64,000 nucleotides of DNA from Pseudoalteromonas nigrifaciens (GCF_002221505.1 NZ_CP011037.1:434001-498000); one strand, 5' to 3'; shown: positions 37,293-47,541, counted from the stretch's first letter. Numbers and translations are program-made. Notes: a model not told the origin generated them from the sequence alone.

Positions 37293-40200
37293 ATGAAGTT
37301 TTCGCACTTTTTTATCCAGCGCCCAATATTTGCGGCGATGTTGTCGTTAATCATTTTAATAGCAGGGGGAATTTCATTATTTCAACTGCCAGTAAGTGAA
37401 TACCCAGAAGTTGTTCCACCTACCGTAGTGGTAACAGCCAGTTACCCGGGGGCAAACCCAACCGTTATTGCACAAACGGTAGCAACGCCATTAGAGCAAG
37501 AAATTAATGGCACCGAAAACATGTTGTATATGTTTTCACAAGCCACTAGTGATGGTCGTATGACCTTAACGGTGACGTTTGCGCTTGGCACCGATTTAGA
37601 CCGAGCACAAGTACAAGTACAAAACCGAGTAAATAGCGCATTGCCGCGTTTACCACAAGAAGTACAGCGCTTAGGCGTAGTAGCCGAAAAGTCATCGCCC
37701 GACTTAACCATGGTGGTGCATTTATATTCTCCTGAAAACACCCACGATACGGCGTATTTATCAAATTATGCCGATTTAAATATTAAAGATGAAATTGCAC
37801 GCTTATCGGGCGTAGGTGATATTCGCCTGTTTGGTGGCGGTAAATATTCTATGCGTGTGTGGCTTAATCCCGATGCTTTAGCATCGCGCGAGTTAACCGC
37901 ATCGGATGTAGTAAGTGCACTGCGCTCACAAAACCAGCAGGTTGCTGCGGGTAGCTTAGGCGCTCAGCCAATTTCGAACGACAGCCAGTTTCAAATATTG
38001 TTAAATGTTAAAGGTCGTTTAAACAGTATTGAAGAATTTGAACAAGTTATTATTAAAGTAGGTGAGCAAGGGCAGTTAACCCGTTTATCTGATATAGCTC
38101 GTGTAGATTTAGGGCAAGACACTTATGCACTGCGCGCTGAGCTTGATAATCAACCAGCACTGGCTATGCCAATATTCCAACGCCCGGGTTCTAATGCAAT
38201 TGAGCTCTCTGATCAAGTACGCGAAACCATGGCGCGTTTAGCGAAAGACTTTCCTACCGGTGTTGAATACGACATAGTGTACGACCCTACAGTATTTGTA
38301 CGCGGCTCTATCGATGCGGTAATTACTACCTTGCTAGAAGCAATCGCATTGGTTGTTATTGTGGTGATTGTATTTTTACAAACATGGCGTGCATCTATAA
38401 TTCCATTGATTGCGGTGCCTGTTTCACTCATTGGTACTTTTGCAGTGATGCAGTTGCTGGGAGTGTCTATTAATACCTTGTCGCTGTTTGGTTTAGTATT
38501 GGCCATAGGTATTGTGGTAGATGATGCCATAGTAGTGGTAGAAAACGTTGAGCGTAATATTGAAAAAGGTCTGTCGCCACTTGAAGCAACCCGCGTTGCC
38601 ATGAGTGAAGTAACCGGCCCTATTATTGCAATTGCCTTGGTACTTAGTGCGGTATTTATTCCTACAGCGTTTATTACCGGGTTGTCTGGGCAGTTTTATA
38701 AGCAATTTGCCTTAACCATTACTATTTCTACTATTATTTCAGCTTTTAACTCGCTGACTTTATCCCCAGCACTCGCTGCATTATTATTAAAACCCCATGA
38801 CGCAAAGCCAGACGCTTTTACGCGGTTGTTAAATAAACTATTTGGCCGTTGGTTATTTGCACCCTTTAATCGCGTGTTTAATCGTGGCGCTAAAGGCTAC
38901 GAAAAACTGGTACAAAAGCTGATCCGCATGAGCGTGGTGGTCATGGTTGCTTACGTTGCTTTAGTGGGCGGTACTATTAAGTTATTTGACTCTGTACCCG
39001 GTGGCTTTATTCCTCAGCAAGATAAACAGTATTTAGTGGCGATTGCACAGCTCCCTGATGCTGCGAGCCTAGATCGTACCGAAGCGGTTATTAAACAAAT
39101 GCAACAAATAGCGCTAGAAGTGCCCGGCGTTGCCCATACGGTTGCCTTTCCGGGGTTATCGGTTAACGGTTTTACCAACAGCCCTAACAGCGGTATTGTA
39201 TTTACGCCCTTAGCTCCTTTTAGTGAGCGGACTGATCCTAGCCTATCTGCCATGGCAATTGCAGCGCAACTTAATCAGCGCTTTGCAGCAATTGACGAAG
39301 CATTTGTAGCGGTATTTCCGCCGCCGCCTATTCAAGGTTTAGGCACCACAGGTGGCTTTAAATTACAAATTGAAGATAGAGCAAACAAAGGCTTTGAAGC
39401 ATTATTTAATAGCCTACAAGCGGTAATAGCCAAAGCGCAACAAGACCCAGCATTAGTTGGCCTGTACTCAAGTTTTCGTATTCAAGTACCACAAATGGAT
39501 ATAGATATTGACCGTGAACAAGCGCTTATTCAAGGCATACCACTGGATGAAGTGTTTAATGCGTTACAGATATATTTAGGCTCAGTGTATGTAAACGACT
39601 TCAACTTATTTGGCCGTACTTACCAAGTAAATGCACAAGCTGACGCCGATTATCGCGTTGATCCAGAACAAATATTGCATTTAAAAGTACGAAATCGTGC
39701 GGGTAATATGGTGCCATTAGGATCAGTGTTAACGGTAACTCCTACCATAGGCCCAGACAGAGTAATGCATTACAACGGCTACCCAAGTGCAGAACTTAAT
39801 GGCAGCCCAGCGCCAGGTTATAGCTCAGACCAAGCGCAAGTTGCGATTGAAAAAGTACTTGCCGATACGCTACCTTCAGGTATTGAATACGAGTGGACCG
39901 AAGTAACCTATCAGCAAGTACTTGCGGGTAATACTATGGTGTATGTATTTCCGTTAGTGGTACTACTGGTATTTATGGTGCTGGCTGCACAATACGAAAG
40001 CCTACGTTTACCATTGGCAATTATAATGATTGTACCTATGACCATATTTTCAGCGCTAATTGGGGTGTGGTTTGTGGGCTCAGACAACAACATATTTACG
40101 CAAATTGCATTAATTGTGCTGGTGGCTTTGGCCTCTAAAAACGCGATACTTATGGTGGAGTTTGCCAAAGATCAACACGAAACCGGTTTATCACATTTAG

Positions 40201-40445
40201 ATGCCATGTTAGCGGCATGTCGAATGCGCTTACGTCCCATATTAATGACCTCAATAGCCTTTACCGCGGGCGTTGTACCATTAGTATTAGCAACGGGTGC
40301 GGGAGCCGAGATGCGCCACGCTATGGGTAATGCTGTATTTGCAGGCATGATAGGAGTAACCGTATTCGGCTTATTATTTACCCCGGTATTTTATATGTTA
40401 GTAGCCAATAAAAAGCAAAAAGCACAGCAGGTATCACATGATTAA
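37293..40445 (+). CDS. RND multidrug efflux transporter (HAE-1, AcrB-like)
   Basis: 1050 aa from the ATG at 37293, giving MKFSHFFIQRPIFAAMLSL. A TTG three bases earlier is not needed. It has twelve TM helices in the AcrB arrangement, and the proton-relay Asp pair is in IGIVVDDAIVVVENVERN. The central porter regions and the second half motif (PILMTSIAFTAGVVPLVLA) are present. It exports diverse hydrophobic compounds with proton antiport. Its end overlaps the next gene by eight bases. Confidence 0.97.
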   Translation: MKFSHFFIQRPIFAAMLSLIILIAGGISLFQLPVSEYPEVVPPTVVVTASYPGANPTVIAQTVATPLEQEINGTENMLYMFSQATSDGRMTLTVTFALGTDLDRAQVQVQNRVNSALPRLPQEVQRLGVVAEKSSPDLTMVVHLYSPENTHDTAYLSNYADLNIKDEIARLSGVGDIRLFGGGKYSMRVWLNPDALASRELTASDVVSALRSQNQQVAAGSLGAQPISNDSQFQILLNVKGRLNSIEEFEQVIIKVGEQGQLTRLSDIARVDLGQDTYALRAELDNQPALAMPIFQRPGSNAIELSDQVRETMARLAKDFPTGVEYDIVYDPTVFVRGSIDAVITTLLEAIALVVIVVIVFLQTWRASIIPLIAVPVSLIGTFAVMQLLGVSINTLSLFGLVLAIGIVVDDAIVVVENVERNIEKGLSPLEATRVAMSEVTGPIIAIALVLSAVFIPTAFITGLSGQFYKQFALTITISTIISAFNSLTLSPALAALLLKPHDAKPDAFTRLLNKLFGRWLFAPFNRVFNRGAKGYEKLVQKLIRMSVVVMVAYVALVGGTIKLFDSVPGGFIPQQDKQYLVAIAQLPDAASLDRTEAVIKQMQQIALEVPGVAHTVAFPGLSVNGFTNSPNSGIVFTPLAPFSERTDPSLSAMAIAAQLNQRFAAIDEAFVAVFPPPPIQGLGTTGGFKLQIEDRANKGFEALFNSLQAVIAKAQQDPALVGLYSSFRIQVPQMDIDIDREQALIQGIPLDEVFNALQIYLGSVYVNDFNLFGRTYQVNAQADADYRVDPEQILHLKVRNRAGNMVPLGSVLTVTPTIGPDRVMHYNGYPSAELNGSPAPGYSSDQAQVAIEKVLADTLPSGIEYEWTEVTYQQVLAGNTMVYVFPLVVLLVFMVLAAQYESLRLPLAIIMIVPMTIFSALIGVWFVGSDNNIFTQIALIVLVALASKNAILMVEFAKDQHETGLSHLDAMLAACRMRLRPILMTSIAFTAGVVPLVLATGAGAEMRHAMGNAVFAGMIGVTVFGLLFTPVFYMLVANKKQKAQQVSHD

Positions 40446-41850
40446 ATTAGTGCAAAAAAACCTTAAAACGTCGCTTACCACAAGCGCTATATTAATTGCT
40501 GCTATGTTATCGGGTTGCGCCGCTAAAATTGACGCTGCCAGCGAGCAAAACGTGGTTAGTGAGTTTATAGCTAGTGCCAATATAGCCAGCGAGCTTAATA
40601 ATATTGATGAGACAAACTGGTGGCAAAAGCTAGAATCAGCTCAGTTAAATCAGTTGGTTACAGACGCATTAGCCAATAACCACAACTTACAAACCAGTCA
40701 GTTAGTACTTAAAAGCGCCTTGGCGCGCTTAGGTGAGCAACAAGCGCAGTATTTACCGCAAGGCGGGGTAGAAATTGGCGCGCAGCGCAGTGGTTTAGGC
40801 GATACTAACAGTCGTCAATCGAGTGCTAATTTAGCACTTAATTGGCAGCTCGATTTATTTGGTCGTATTACGGCATTGGTTGATGCAGCGAATGCATCGG
40901 CCATGAGCCAAGCCGAGCAAGTACGTTTATTGCAAATTGAAGTGGTTTCGTCGGTTGTTAAAGGCTTTGTGAGCTATCAAGGTAATGTACAAAAGCAGCA
41001 CATTGTTACGTTGCAAATAGACGCACTAGAGCAAAGTATTGCGGTACTTCAAGCCCAGGTTGATGAAGGCGTAGCAAACGAGCTTGATTTAAATCGTACT
41101 ATGGCACAACTTAAGCAACAACAAGCACTAATGCCGGCAATTGAATACGCTAAATATCGCGATTTATCTACACTGGCTGTGCTTAGCGGACGACTAGCAC
41201 AAAATGTTAAACTCACTAATGAGCAAGCCATTTTAGAGCATAAATTTACCGTATCGTTAAATGATGCTAATGAATCTATCGCACTTAGGCCCGATATTAG
41301 CCAAGCACTTTATGCATTTAGCCAAGCAAATAGTTTAAGTGTTGCTGCAAGTAAAGCGTTATTACCAGATATAAGCTTAAGTGGTTTTGCAGGCGTGCTT
41401 AGTATTGGTAGTAATAGCTTTAGTGATACACAGCAGCAATGGCAGGTGGCTCCGCAAATTCAGTGGTCAATACTGAGCTACCCGGCACTCTTAGCGCAGC
41501 GCGATGCACAGCAATTTTTAACTCAAGCGGCTTATAGCGATTATCAACAAGTGATACTCCAAGCGCTGAGCGAAAGTGAACTTTCTTTGCAATTGTTGGT
41601 CAACCAAGCTCAGCAAAAGAGCTTTGCTGAGCAGCGTTATCAGTTTGCGAATAATGCATTTTTACAAGCGCAAGCAATGTACGAAGAAGGGCAAATTCCT
41701 TACTTAGAGTTGTTAGATGCGCGTCGGGATGTTCTAATAGCTCAAGAAAATGCTGTTGATTCAACGATTTCATCACTGCTCGCTAAAGTAAATGCTTACC
41801 AATCATTTAACGGGCGATGGAGTTATGCGTTAAATAATACTAACCAGTAG
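40438..41850 (+). CDS. Outer-membrane efflux channel (NodT/OprM type)
   Basis: 470 aa. A lipoprotein signal ending ILIAAMLSGC is followed by ETNWWQKLESAQLNQLVTDA, the usual N-terminal motif of NodT-type factors. LALNWQLDLFGRITALVDAA and APQIQWSILSYPALLAQRDA are the two repeated outer-membrane-factor halves. It forms the trimeric TolC-like duct of the efflux system. The overlap with the pump gene implies coupled translation. Confidence 0.95.
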   Translation: MIKLVQKNLKTSLTTSAILIAAMLSGCAAKIDAASEQNVVSEFIASANIASELNNIDETNWWQKLESAQLNQLVTDALANNHNLQTSQLVLKSALARLGEQQAQYLPQGGVEIGAQRSGLGDTNSRQSSANLALNWQLDLFGRITALVDAANASAMSQAEQVRLLQIEVVSSVVKGFVSYQGNVQKQHIVTLQIDALEQSIAVLQAQVDEGVANELDLNRTMAQLKQQQALMPAIEYAKYRDLSTLAVLSGRLAQNVKLTNEQAILEHKFTVSLNDANESIALRPDISQALYAFSQANSLSVAASKALLPDISLSGFAGVLSIGSNSFSDTQQQWQVAPQIQWSILSYPALLAQRDAQQFLTQAAYSDYQQVILQALSESELSLQLLVNQAQQKSFAEQRYQFANNAFLQAQAMYEEGQIPYLELLDARRDVLIAQENAVDSTISSLLAKVNAYQSFNGRWSYALNNTNQ

Positions 41851-41859
41851 AGTTTTTTG

Positions 41860-42888
41860 ATGTCTGATACTGATATTTCACCGCAATACACGCTACCGCA
41901 GACTATGCGAGCAATTGTATTGCCTGAGCCTAATGAAAAAATTTGTTTAGCCGATGTTGAGTACGCTGTTCCTGAGTGTGCAGACAACGAGCTGCTTATT
42001 AAAGTTGAATATGTTGGCTTAAACCCAGTTGATGGCTTGTTTGCTAAATCGGGTTTTTGTAAGTGGCAATATCCACATATTTTAGGGCTTGATGCCGTTG
42101 GCGTAGTGGTAAAGGCTGGTAAAGGTGTTTTCCCGGGCGTTGGCACGCGTGTAATGTGGCATGCCAGTATTGGCGATCAAGGGGCGTTGAGTGAATATAC
42201 CAAAGTAGCTAACTATGCTGTATCGGTTGTTCCTGCTGAGCTTGCAGGCGATATGGCGGCTACTTTACCTTGTGCCGGTATGGCTGCACTCATAAGCCTA
42301 GATAAAATTAATATTACCGAGGGCGATACCGTATTAATTGACGGTGGCGCAGGGGCTGTAGGGCAGTTTGCCATTCAGTTTGCAAAGCAGCGCGGTGCCG
42401 ACGTATTTACCACAGCAGCTAAGCGTAATCATAAATTGGTAAAACAATTAGGCGCTGATGTGGTATTTGCTTACCAGGATAAAGACTTATGCGAAAAAAT
42501 TCGCCGAGAGCTTGGCCCACAAGGCTTTGATGCGGTAATAGACACCGTTGGTGGCGCCTCTACAATACGCAATATAGAACTAATGCGTTTTTGTGGGCGC
42601 ATTGCTTGTTTAAACCCATTACCACATTTTGAACAAGAGCTAATGTATCGTCGAGCACCCAATATTGGTGTTGTATCCTTAGGAGGTGCTTGGTTGGCAA
42701 ATAGTTTATGTGCCCAGCAACGTTTAAGTTTTATGGGTAACTTATTAATAGAAGGTGCTTTGAGTGGTGACATTAAAACACCCGAAATTACAGCTGTCGA
42801 CTTTAACGCACAAGCAGTATCAGCAGCACTACATAAACAATTAGACGGCGGTTTTACCGGCAAACAAGTGGTTAAAATAAGCACTTAG
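41860..42888 (+). CDS. MDR-superfamily zinc-type alcohol dehydrogenase/quinone oxidoreductase
   Basis: 342 aa from the ATG at 41860. A TTG three bases earlier is less likely. The N-terminal GroES-like domain contains KVEYVGLNPVDGLFAKSG and HILGLDAVGVVVKAGKG. The Rossmann domain has VLIDGGAGAVGQFAIQFAKQ (NAD(P)H-binding). It lacks the full Cys set for structural zinc, so quinone-oxidoreductase-like activity is more likely. It follows the channel gene after 9 bp and is apparently the last gene of the efflux operon, perhaps modifying the exported compound (inferred). Confidence 0.87.
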   Translation: MSDTDISPQYTLPQTMRAIVLPEPNEKICLADVEYAVPECADNELLIKVEYVGLNPVDGLFAKSGFCKWQYPHILGLDAVGVVVKAGKGVFPGVGTRVMWHASIGDQGALSEYTKVANYAVSVVPAELAGDMAATLPCAGMAALISLDKINITEGDTVLIDGGAGAVGQFAIQFAKQRGADVFTTAAKRNHKLVKQLGADVVFAYQDKDLCEKIRRELGPQGFDAVIDTVGGASTIRNIELMRFCGRIACLNPLPHFEQELMYRRAPNIGVVSLGGAWLANSLCAQQRLSFMGNLLIEGALSGDIKTPEITAVDFNAQAVSAALHKQLDGGFTGKQVVKIST

Positions 42889-42918
42889 TTAATTTTATAA
42901 TTGAGCGGATACTAATTA

Positions 42919-42948
42919 ACGCAGCATATAATTATGCTGCGTTTTTTT
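42919..42948 (+). terminator. Efflux operon terminator
   Basis: ACGCAGCATA and TATGCTGCGT around TAAT, followed by T7. Confidence 0.9.
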
Positions 42949-43168
42949 ATGCCCGTTAAAGTCGCTTTATCTTTAAGGCGTGATTTAGCTAAGTTTTGTT
43001 GTTTAATTAGCCAAATGAAGAAAAATAATGTTTTTCAGCGCATAGCCGTAAGCCCTTGTGTTTAAACAGTTTACGTTCACGTAAAGAAAATAAATTGAAA
43101 AAACTGTTAATTATTTGCATAGAGTAATTGATCTAATCGAATTTTTATGACGTAATGTAGTTATTATT

Positions 43169-43185
43169 ATCTGGTCGGATGAGTT
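43169..43185 (+). promoter_or_regulatory. FadR-like operator at the fadE start
   Basis: ATCTGGTCGGATGAGTT matches the FadR consensus AACTGGTCNGACCTGTT at most conserved positions, including CTGGTC, the spaced GA and the final GTT. It overlaps the first of two possible ATG codons. Binding would repress beta-oxidation in the absence of long-chain acyl-CoA. It could also be chance similarity. Confidence 0.5.
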
Positions 43186-43190
43186 CAATC

Positions 43191-45446
43191 ATGAGTTTAC
43201 GTACAAAATTAAAAAAAGTATTACCAAGTATTTCAATTACTGAACAAGAAGCGCTAGACGCCGGCGATGTATGGTTAGAAGGGTCTATCTATCAAGGTAA
43301 ACCTGACTTTAGTGCACTACGCGCCGTGCCAGCTGCAGTATTAAGCGCAGACGAAAAAGCCTTTATTGATGGCCCACTGCAAGACTTGTTGGGTATGATT
43401 GATGACACCGAAATTCAAAATGGCATTCATTTACCGGATTACATTTTAGACTTTTTAAAGAAAGAGCGTTTCTTCTCGCTGATCATTCCTAAATCGTTTG
43501 GCGGTTTAGAGTTCAGCCCATACGCTAACTCAACAATTGTAGCCACTATTGCCACTAAAAGCTCTGCAGTAGCGGTAACAGTAATGGTACCTAACTCGTT
43601 AGGCCCAGGTGAGCTATTACTGCATTTTGGTACGCAAGAGCAACAAGCACACTACCTACCACGTTTAGCAAATGGTACAGACATTCCATGTTTTGCATTA
43701 ACTAGCCCAGAAGCGGGTTCTGACGCAGGTGGCATTCCAGATTTAGGTACAGTTACTAAAGGCATGTACAACGGCGAAGAAGTACTAGGTTTAGAAATTA
43801 CGTGGGACAAGCGTTACATTACACTGGCGCCTATTGCGACTGTATTAGGCTTAGCATTTAAAGTTGTTGACCCTGATGGTTTGCTTGGCGGCAAAGAAAA
43901 CCTAGGTATTACCTGTGCGCTTATTCCTAAAGAGCACCCGGGTGTAGAGTTAGGTAATCGCCATGATCCTATGAATATTCGTTTTTATAACGGTACTACG
44001 CGTGGTAACAAAGTATTTGTACCTATGGACTTTATCATTGGTGGCCAGAAAAACATTGGTCGCGGTTGGCAAATGCTAGTTAGTTGTTTAGGCGCAGGGC
44101 GTGGTATTTCATTACCAGCACTGGGTGTAAGTACGGCGCAAGTTGCATTTAAATCAGCGTCTGAGTACGCTGCTGTGCGCGAGCAATTTGGTTTAGCAAT
44201 AGGCCAGTTTGAAGGTATTCAAGAAAAGCTTGCCGATATAGCAGGTAAAACATACCTACAAGAAGCAATGCGAGTGCTTACAACTGAAGGCTTAGGCATG
44301 GGCTTAAAACCATCGGTAGTAACTGCAATTGCTAAATACCACATGACTGAGTTGGGCCGTGATGTACTCGACTCTGCAATGGATATTCAAGCGGGTAAAG
44401 CAATTCAAAATGGTCCACAAAACACGCTAGCAAGCGGTTATGTAGCACAGCCAATTGCCATTACGGTAGAGGGCGCGAATATTCTTACTCGTAACCTGAT
44501 GATCTTTGGTCAAGGTGTAATGCGTTGTCATCCATACTTACAATCTATGGTTGAATCAATTCATAGCGAAGATAAAAATGCAGATAAAGAATTTAACCGT
44601 ATTTTACGTAAAACAGTAAGTTACAGCGTAGCAAACAGCTTACGTGCGTTCCGCTTGGGTGTATTACCATTTACAGCAGGTGCAAGCTCAACGTTACCAG
44701 AAGTACGTGAATACGAAAAAGCAGCACATAAACTGTCAGCTAAATTAGCTGTATATGCAGATTTCTCGCTACTTGTACTTGGCGGTAAGCTTAAGCAAGC
44801 AGAAATGTTGTCGGCACGTTTAGGTGATGTAATGAGCTTTTTATACGCGGCAATGGCGTCAATTAAATACTACGAGCAAAAAGTATCAAGTAGTGAACGT
44901 GAGCAAGCAGCACCGTATTTTCATTATGCAACTCGCTTTGCACTACAAAGTGCTGAAGAAGCGCTGCACAAGTTTTTAGATAACTTCCCTGCAAGTGGCA
45001 CGCGTAAGTTCATGCGTTTTATTACCATGAATTACTCAACTAAAATGCCAAAAATTAGCGACGACTTAATTCGTGAACTAGCTAAGCAAGCTCAGCTAGA
45101 TACGGCCTTTAAAGCGCAAATTACGCATTTAGTTAAGCCAGTTAAAGGTGATGGACATTACATTAACGAGCAAGCGTACAAAGCTAAAATGGCATCGCTT
45201 GGTGAGTTGGCTAAAGTTAAAAAAGCACTGCGTGCTAAAACAATTAAAGCGGGTATTCGTTTTTCAATCACACTTGATAACGCACTTGCGGCTAATGTAA
45301 TTACAGCGGCTGAACATACTCAGCTTATTGATTACAACACTAAGCGCGAAAAAGCGATTCGTGTAGATGAGTTCGATTTTGATATGAACTTACTTGACGA
45401 CAACGCACAACCGGTTAACCCACTTAAAAGTGTTGTAAACCAGTAA
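43191..45446 (+). CDS. fadE: Acyl-CoA dehydrogenase FadE
   Basis: 751 aa from the ATG at 43191, chosen because GGATGAG lies eight bases upstream. An ATG 12 bp earlier overlaps the FadR-like site. The acyl-CoA dehydrogenase body shows FALTSPEAGSDAGGIPDLG, VPMDFIIGGQKNIGRGWQML, AVREQFGLAIGQFEGIQEKL and LMIFGQGVMRCHPYLQSM. A long C-terminal extension, from about residue 480, is typical of the FadE type rather than short mitochondrial enzymes. It catalyses the first step of fatty-acid beta-oxidation using FAD. It is a single gene with a terminator. Confidence 0.94.
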   Translation: MSLRTKLKKVLPSISITEQEALDAGDVWLEGSIYQGKPDFSALRAVPAAVLSADEKAFIDGPLQDLLGMIDDTEIQNGIHLPDYILDFLKKERFFSLIIPKSFGGLEFSPYANSTIVATIATKSSAVAVTVMVPNSLGPGELLLHFGTQEQQAHYLPRLANGTDIPCFALTSPEAGSDAGGIPDLGTVTKGMYNGEEVLGLEITWDKRYITLAPIATVLGLAFKVVDPDGLLGGKENLGITCALIPKEHPGVELGNRHDPMNIRFYNGTTRGNKVFVPMDFIIGGQKNIGRGWQMLVSCLGAGRGISLPALGVSTAQVAFKSASEYAAVREQFGLAIGQFEGIQEKLADIAGKTYLQEAMRVLTTEGLGMGLKPSVVTAIAKYHMTELGRDVLDSAMDIQAGKAIQNGPQNTLASGYVAQPIAITVEGANILTRNLMIFGQGVMRCHPYLQSMVESIHSEDKNADKEFNRILRKTVSYSVANSLRAFRLGVLPFTAGASSTLPEVREYEKAAHKLSAKLAVYADFSLLVLGGKLKQAEMLSARLGDVMSFLYAAMASIKYYEQKVSSSEREQAAPYFHYATRFALQSAEEALHKFLDNFPASGTRKFMRFITMNYSTKMPKISDDLIRELAKQAQLDTAFKAQITHLVKPVKGDGHYINEQAYKAKMASLGELAKVKKALRAKTIKAGIRFSITLDNALAANVITAAEHTQLIDYNTKREKAIRVDEFDFDMNLLDDNAQPVNPLKSVVNQ

Positions 45447-45475
45447 TCACCCGGTGTAAATAAATTCAACAATGT

Positions 45476-45501
45476 AAGCGCCTGTAGTTTGGGCGCTTTT
45501 T
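45476..45501 (+). terminator. fadE terminator
   Basis: AAGCGCC and GGGCGCTT over an eight-base loop, followed by T residues. Confidence 0.78.
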
Positions 45502-45513
45502 ACGTTTTTAAAG

Positions 45514-45545
45514 AAAGCCCCCAAAAGTTAATTGAGGGGCTTTTT
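45514..45545. terminator. Bidirectional terminator
   Basis: AAAGCCCC and GGGGCTTT with an ~14-nt loop, T-rich on the plus side and A-rich before. It ends the convergent barrel-protein gene and backs up the fadE terminator. Confidence 0.75.
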
Positions 45546-45565
45546 GTAACTTAATGAGGAGCTAT

Positions 45566-46117
45566 TTAAAATAAATAAGAAATAGTTAAGTTACCCGATA
45601 CAGCAACGTAGGTGCCTGTGCGGTACATAAAATCTTCATATTCATCAGCTTGGCGTAGAGTTAAAACAAAATCTAAAGCCGCAGGGCCCCAGTTGTAGCC
45701 TAAGCCGCCACCAAGTTGAAAGCCTGACATAGTCTCATTTTCACCCAATGCACTCCACTTATCTGAAAAGAAACCAGCACCGCCATAGCCCCTAAAGCCT
45801 TTTTTAGACAAACCCACACCCCCGTAAGCCATTAGGTCGAATCCATCACTTTCTATCGCTGAAAAATCGTCGTTTTCTAATGAGAAGTAGGTAGCTCTAA
45901 TTTGAAAGTGATTATTAACAGCATAACCAGCAGCTATATTAAAACCACTAAAATCCAAATCTTCGCTTGAGCTATTGTCATTGGCTAATGTGAACGCGTA
46001 AGCACCCGCCCCAATACTCCAATGTTTTTGAGGTACTGGTTCTAGCTCATTCGCTTGTACAAAAGAGCCTAGTAATAAAGAAGATAGCAGCAAAGTTCCC
46101 TGGAATGTTTTTTTCAT
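45566..46117 (-). CDS. Small outer-membrane beta-barrel protein
   Basis: 183 aa. The signal peptide MKKTFQGTLLLSSLLLGSF ends near VQA. About eight amphipathic strands follow (KHWSIGAGAYAFTLAN, GFNIAAGYAVNNHFQIRATY, GFDLMAYGGVGLSKKGFRGY). The C-terminus is ISYLF with a terminal Phe. It belongs to the OmpW/OmpX-like eight-stranded porin group in general terms. The specific function is unknown. The 467 bp upstream (46118-46584) hold only a short 11-bp tandem repeat and AT-rich sequence. Confidence 0.82.
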   Translation of the reverse strand: MKKTFQGTLLLSSLLLGSFVQANELEPVPQKHWSIGAGAYAFTLANDNSSSEDLDFSGFNIAAGYAVNNHFQIRATYFSLENDDFSAIESDGFDLMAYGGVGLSKKGFRGYGGAGFFSDKWSALGENETMSGFQLGGGLGYNWGPAALDFVLTLRQADEYEDFMYRTGTYVAVSGNLTISYLF

Positions 46118-46356
46118 TATTTTTCCTATTTTGATATTTTAAAAGTACGATTTAAAGATAATTCTCATAAAGCATATTCAGGTTTTAACGACTAAAAAAT
46201 TTAGCCCGTTACACCAAGTAAGCAGCATGTATGATGTTATAGAGATGAAATCGGCGAGAGAATAGCGCATACAAAAGCAAGTGTCTAATGTTAGGTTATT
46301 GTATTTATTGAGTTATTTGCAATGGTGGTGTGGTTGGGATACTTATCATACTAATT

Positions 46357-46388
46357 GTGAGCGGTATGTGAGCGGTATGTGAGCGTGT
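46357..46388. repeat. Short tandem repeat, 11-bp unit
   Basis: GTGAGCGGTAT occurs twice in tandem (46357, 46368) followed by a partial third copy (46379). It lies in the non-coding gap between the divergent barrel-protein and kinase genes. Confidence 0.8.
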
Positions 46389-46584
46389 ATTGAGCAATGC
46401 TGCTAATTGTTTTCTGTTTTTTGATTTAAAGATGAATAGAGGTAATAGCTAACGTTAATGAAAATAAATTTATAAATAAAATTGTTCTTTGTCACTTAAG
46501 TAGTTTTTACTATTAAATAACACTTTTTATAATAACAACGCTTTGCGTTAAACTAACTAAAATTTATTAATATTAAGTGCGGCT

Positions 46585-47541
46585 ATGGCTTTTTACCTTT
46601 CTTTATTACAGCAACAGTTTAAACAGATAAAAGTGGGGGCTACGCTGACTTCTTTGTGGAGTGGTTGTGGCAGCATAGTGGCTTGTGAGCTTGACGGACA
46701 GGCGTGTGTTATAAAGGCGGTGAATATTCCTGAGGTTATAAATCACCCAAAGATTAAACAAACGGCGTTTGCTGTTAATCGTAAGCGTAAATCTTATAAT
46801 GTTGAATACTACTTTTATAATGATTGCAGCCAGCAGTTACCTAATAACGCTGCTGCTATTGGCTGTTTAGCCGCAATCCAAAATGATCAGCAATATGTGC
46901 TGGCGTTTAACGATTTTACCCAGCAGGGCTATGTACAAGCTTTGCCTCAAGACTATCGCGAGGTTATTAAATGGTTAGCGCATTTTCATGCGTTTAATTT
47001 AACAATTGAAGCTGTTACTCACGCGGCTGAAAAGCTATGGTCACAGGGCAATTATTGGCATTTAAGTACGCGTCCCGATGAGCTTACAAAGCTCCAGCAA
47101 TCAGCTATTAAGCAGGTTGCAGCTAAGCTAAATACGACATTATGCAATAGTGCATATAAAACAGTAATTCATGGTGATGCCAAGCTGGCAAATTTTGCCA
47201 TAAACAAACAGCAGCACGTGCTAGGGTACGACTTTCAATATGTAGGTGCTGGTGTTGGGGTTATAGACGTGATGTATTTTATGACAAGCTGCTTTAACGA
47301 AACACAATTGCATCAGCATGCTGATAGTTGTTTAGAGTGGTATTTTAGCGAATTGAAGTTAGCATTAGGCGTTTATCATCCTAAGGTAGAGGCAAGTAAA
47401 GTGATTAACGATTGGCGCAATTTATGGAGTGTTGCATGGGCCGATTTTTATCGTTTTTTAGCAGGGTGGAGTCCAGAGCATAAAAAAATAAACAGTTACA
47501 TGTTGCTTCACGTAAATAGTGAGTTAAAAAAACACATTTAA
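46585..47541 (+). CDS. Phosphotransferase-fold protein, ecdysteroid-kinase/CHK-like
   Basis: 318 aa. The catalytic loop VIHGDAKLANFAINKQQ (HGDxKxxN) and metal-binding LGYDFQYVGAGVG identify the aminoglycoside-phosphotransferase/kinase-like superfamily, and the spacing fits the ecdysteroid-kinase-like (DUF1679/CHK) group. The N-terminal lobe is seen in CVIKAVNIP and KSYNVEYYFYND. It would phosphorylate a small hydroxylated compound, substrate unknown. It is a single gene. Confidence 0.82.
   Translation: MAFYLSLLQQQFKQIKVGATLTSLWSGCGSIVACELDGQACVIKAVNIPEVINHPKIKQTAFAVNRKRKSYNVEYYFYNDCSQQLPNNAAAIGCLAAIQNDQQYVLAFNDFTQQGYVQALPQDYREVIKWLAHFHAFNLTIEAVTHAAEKLWSQGNYWHLSTRPDELTKLQQSAIKQVAAKLNTTLCNSAYKTVIHGDAKLANFAINKQQHVLGYDFQYVGAGVGVIDVMYFMTSCFNETQLHQHADSCLEWYFSELKLALGVYHPKVEASKVINDWRNLWSVAWADFYRFLAGWSPEHKKINSYMLLHVNSELKKHI

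Noticed and set aside
38213..38602. Minus-strand 129-codon frame in the RND gene
   Set aside because: Antisense to conserved transmembrane coding sequence; low-complexity Thr/Ser/Ile content typical of a shadow.
46357..46388. CRISPR-like repeat
   Set aside because: The 11-bp units are directly tandem with no spacers, and only two full copies exist.
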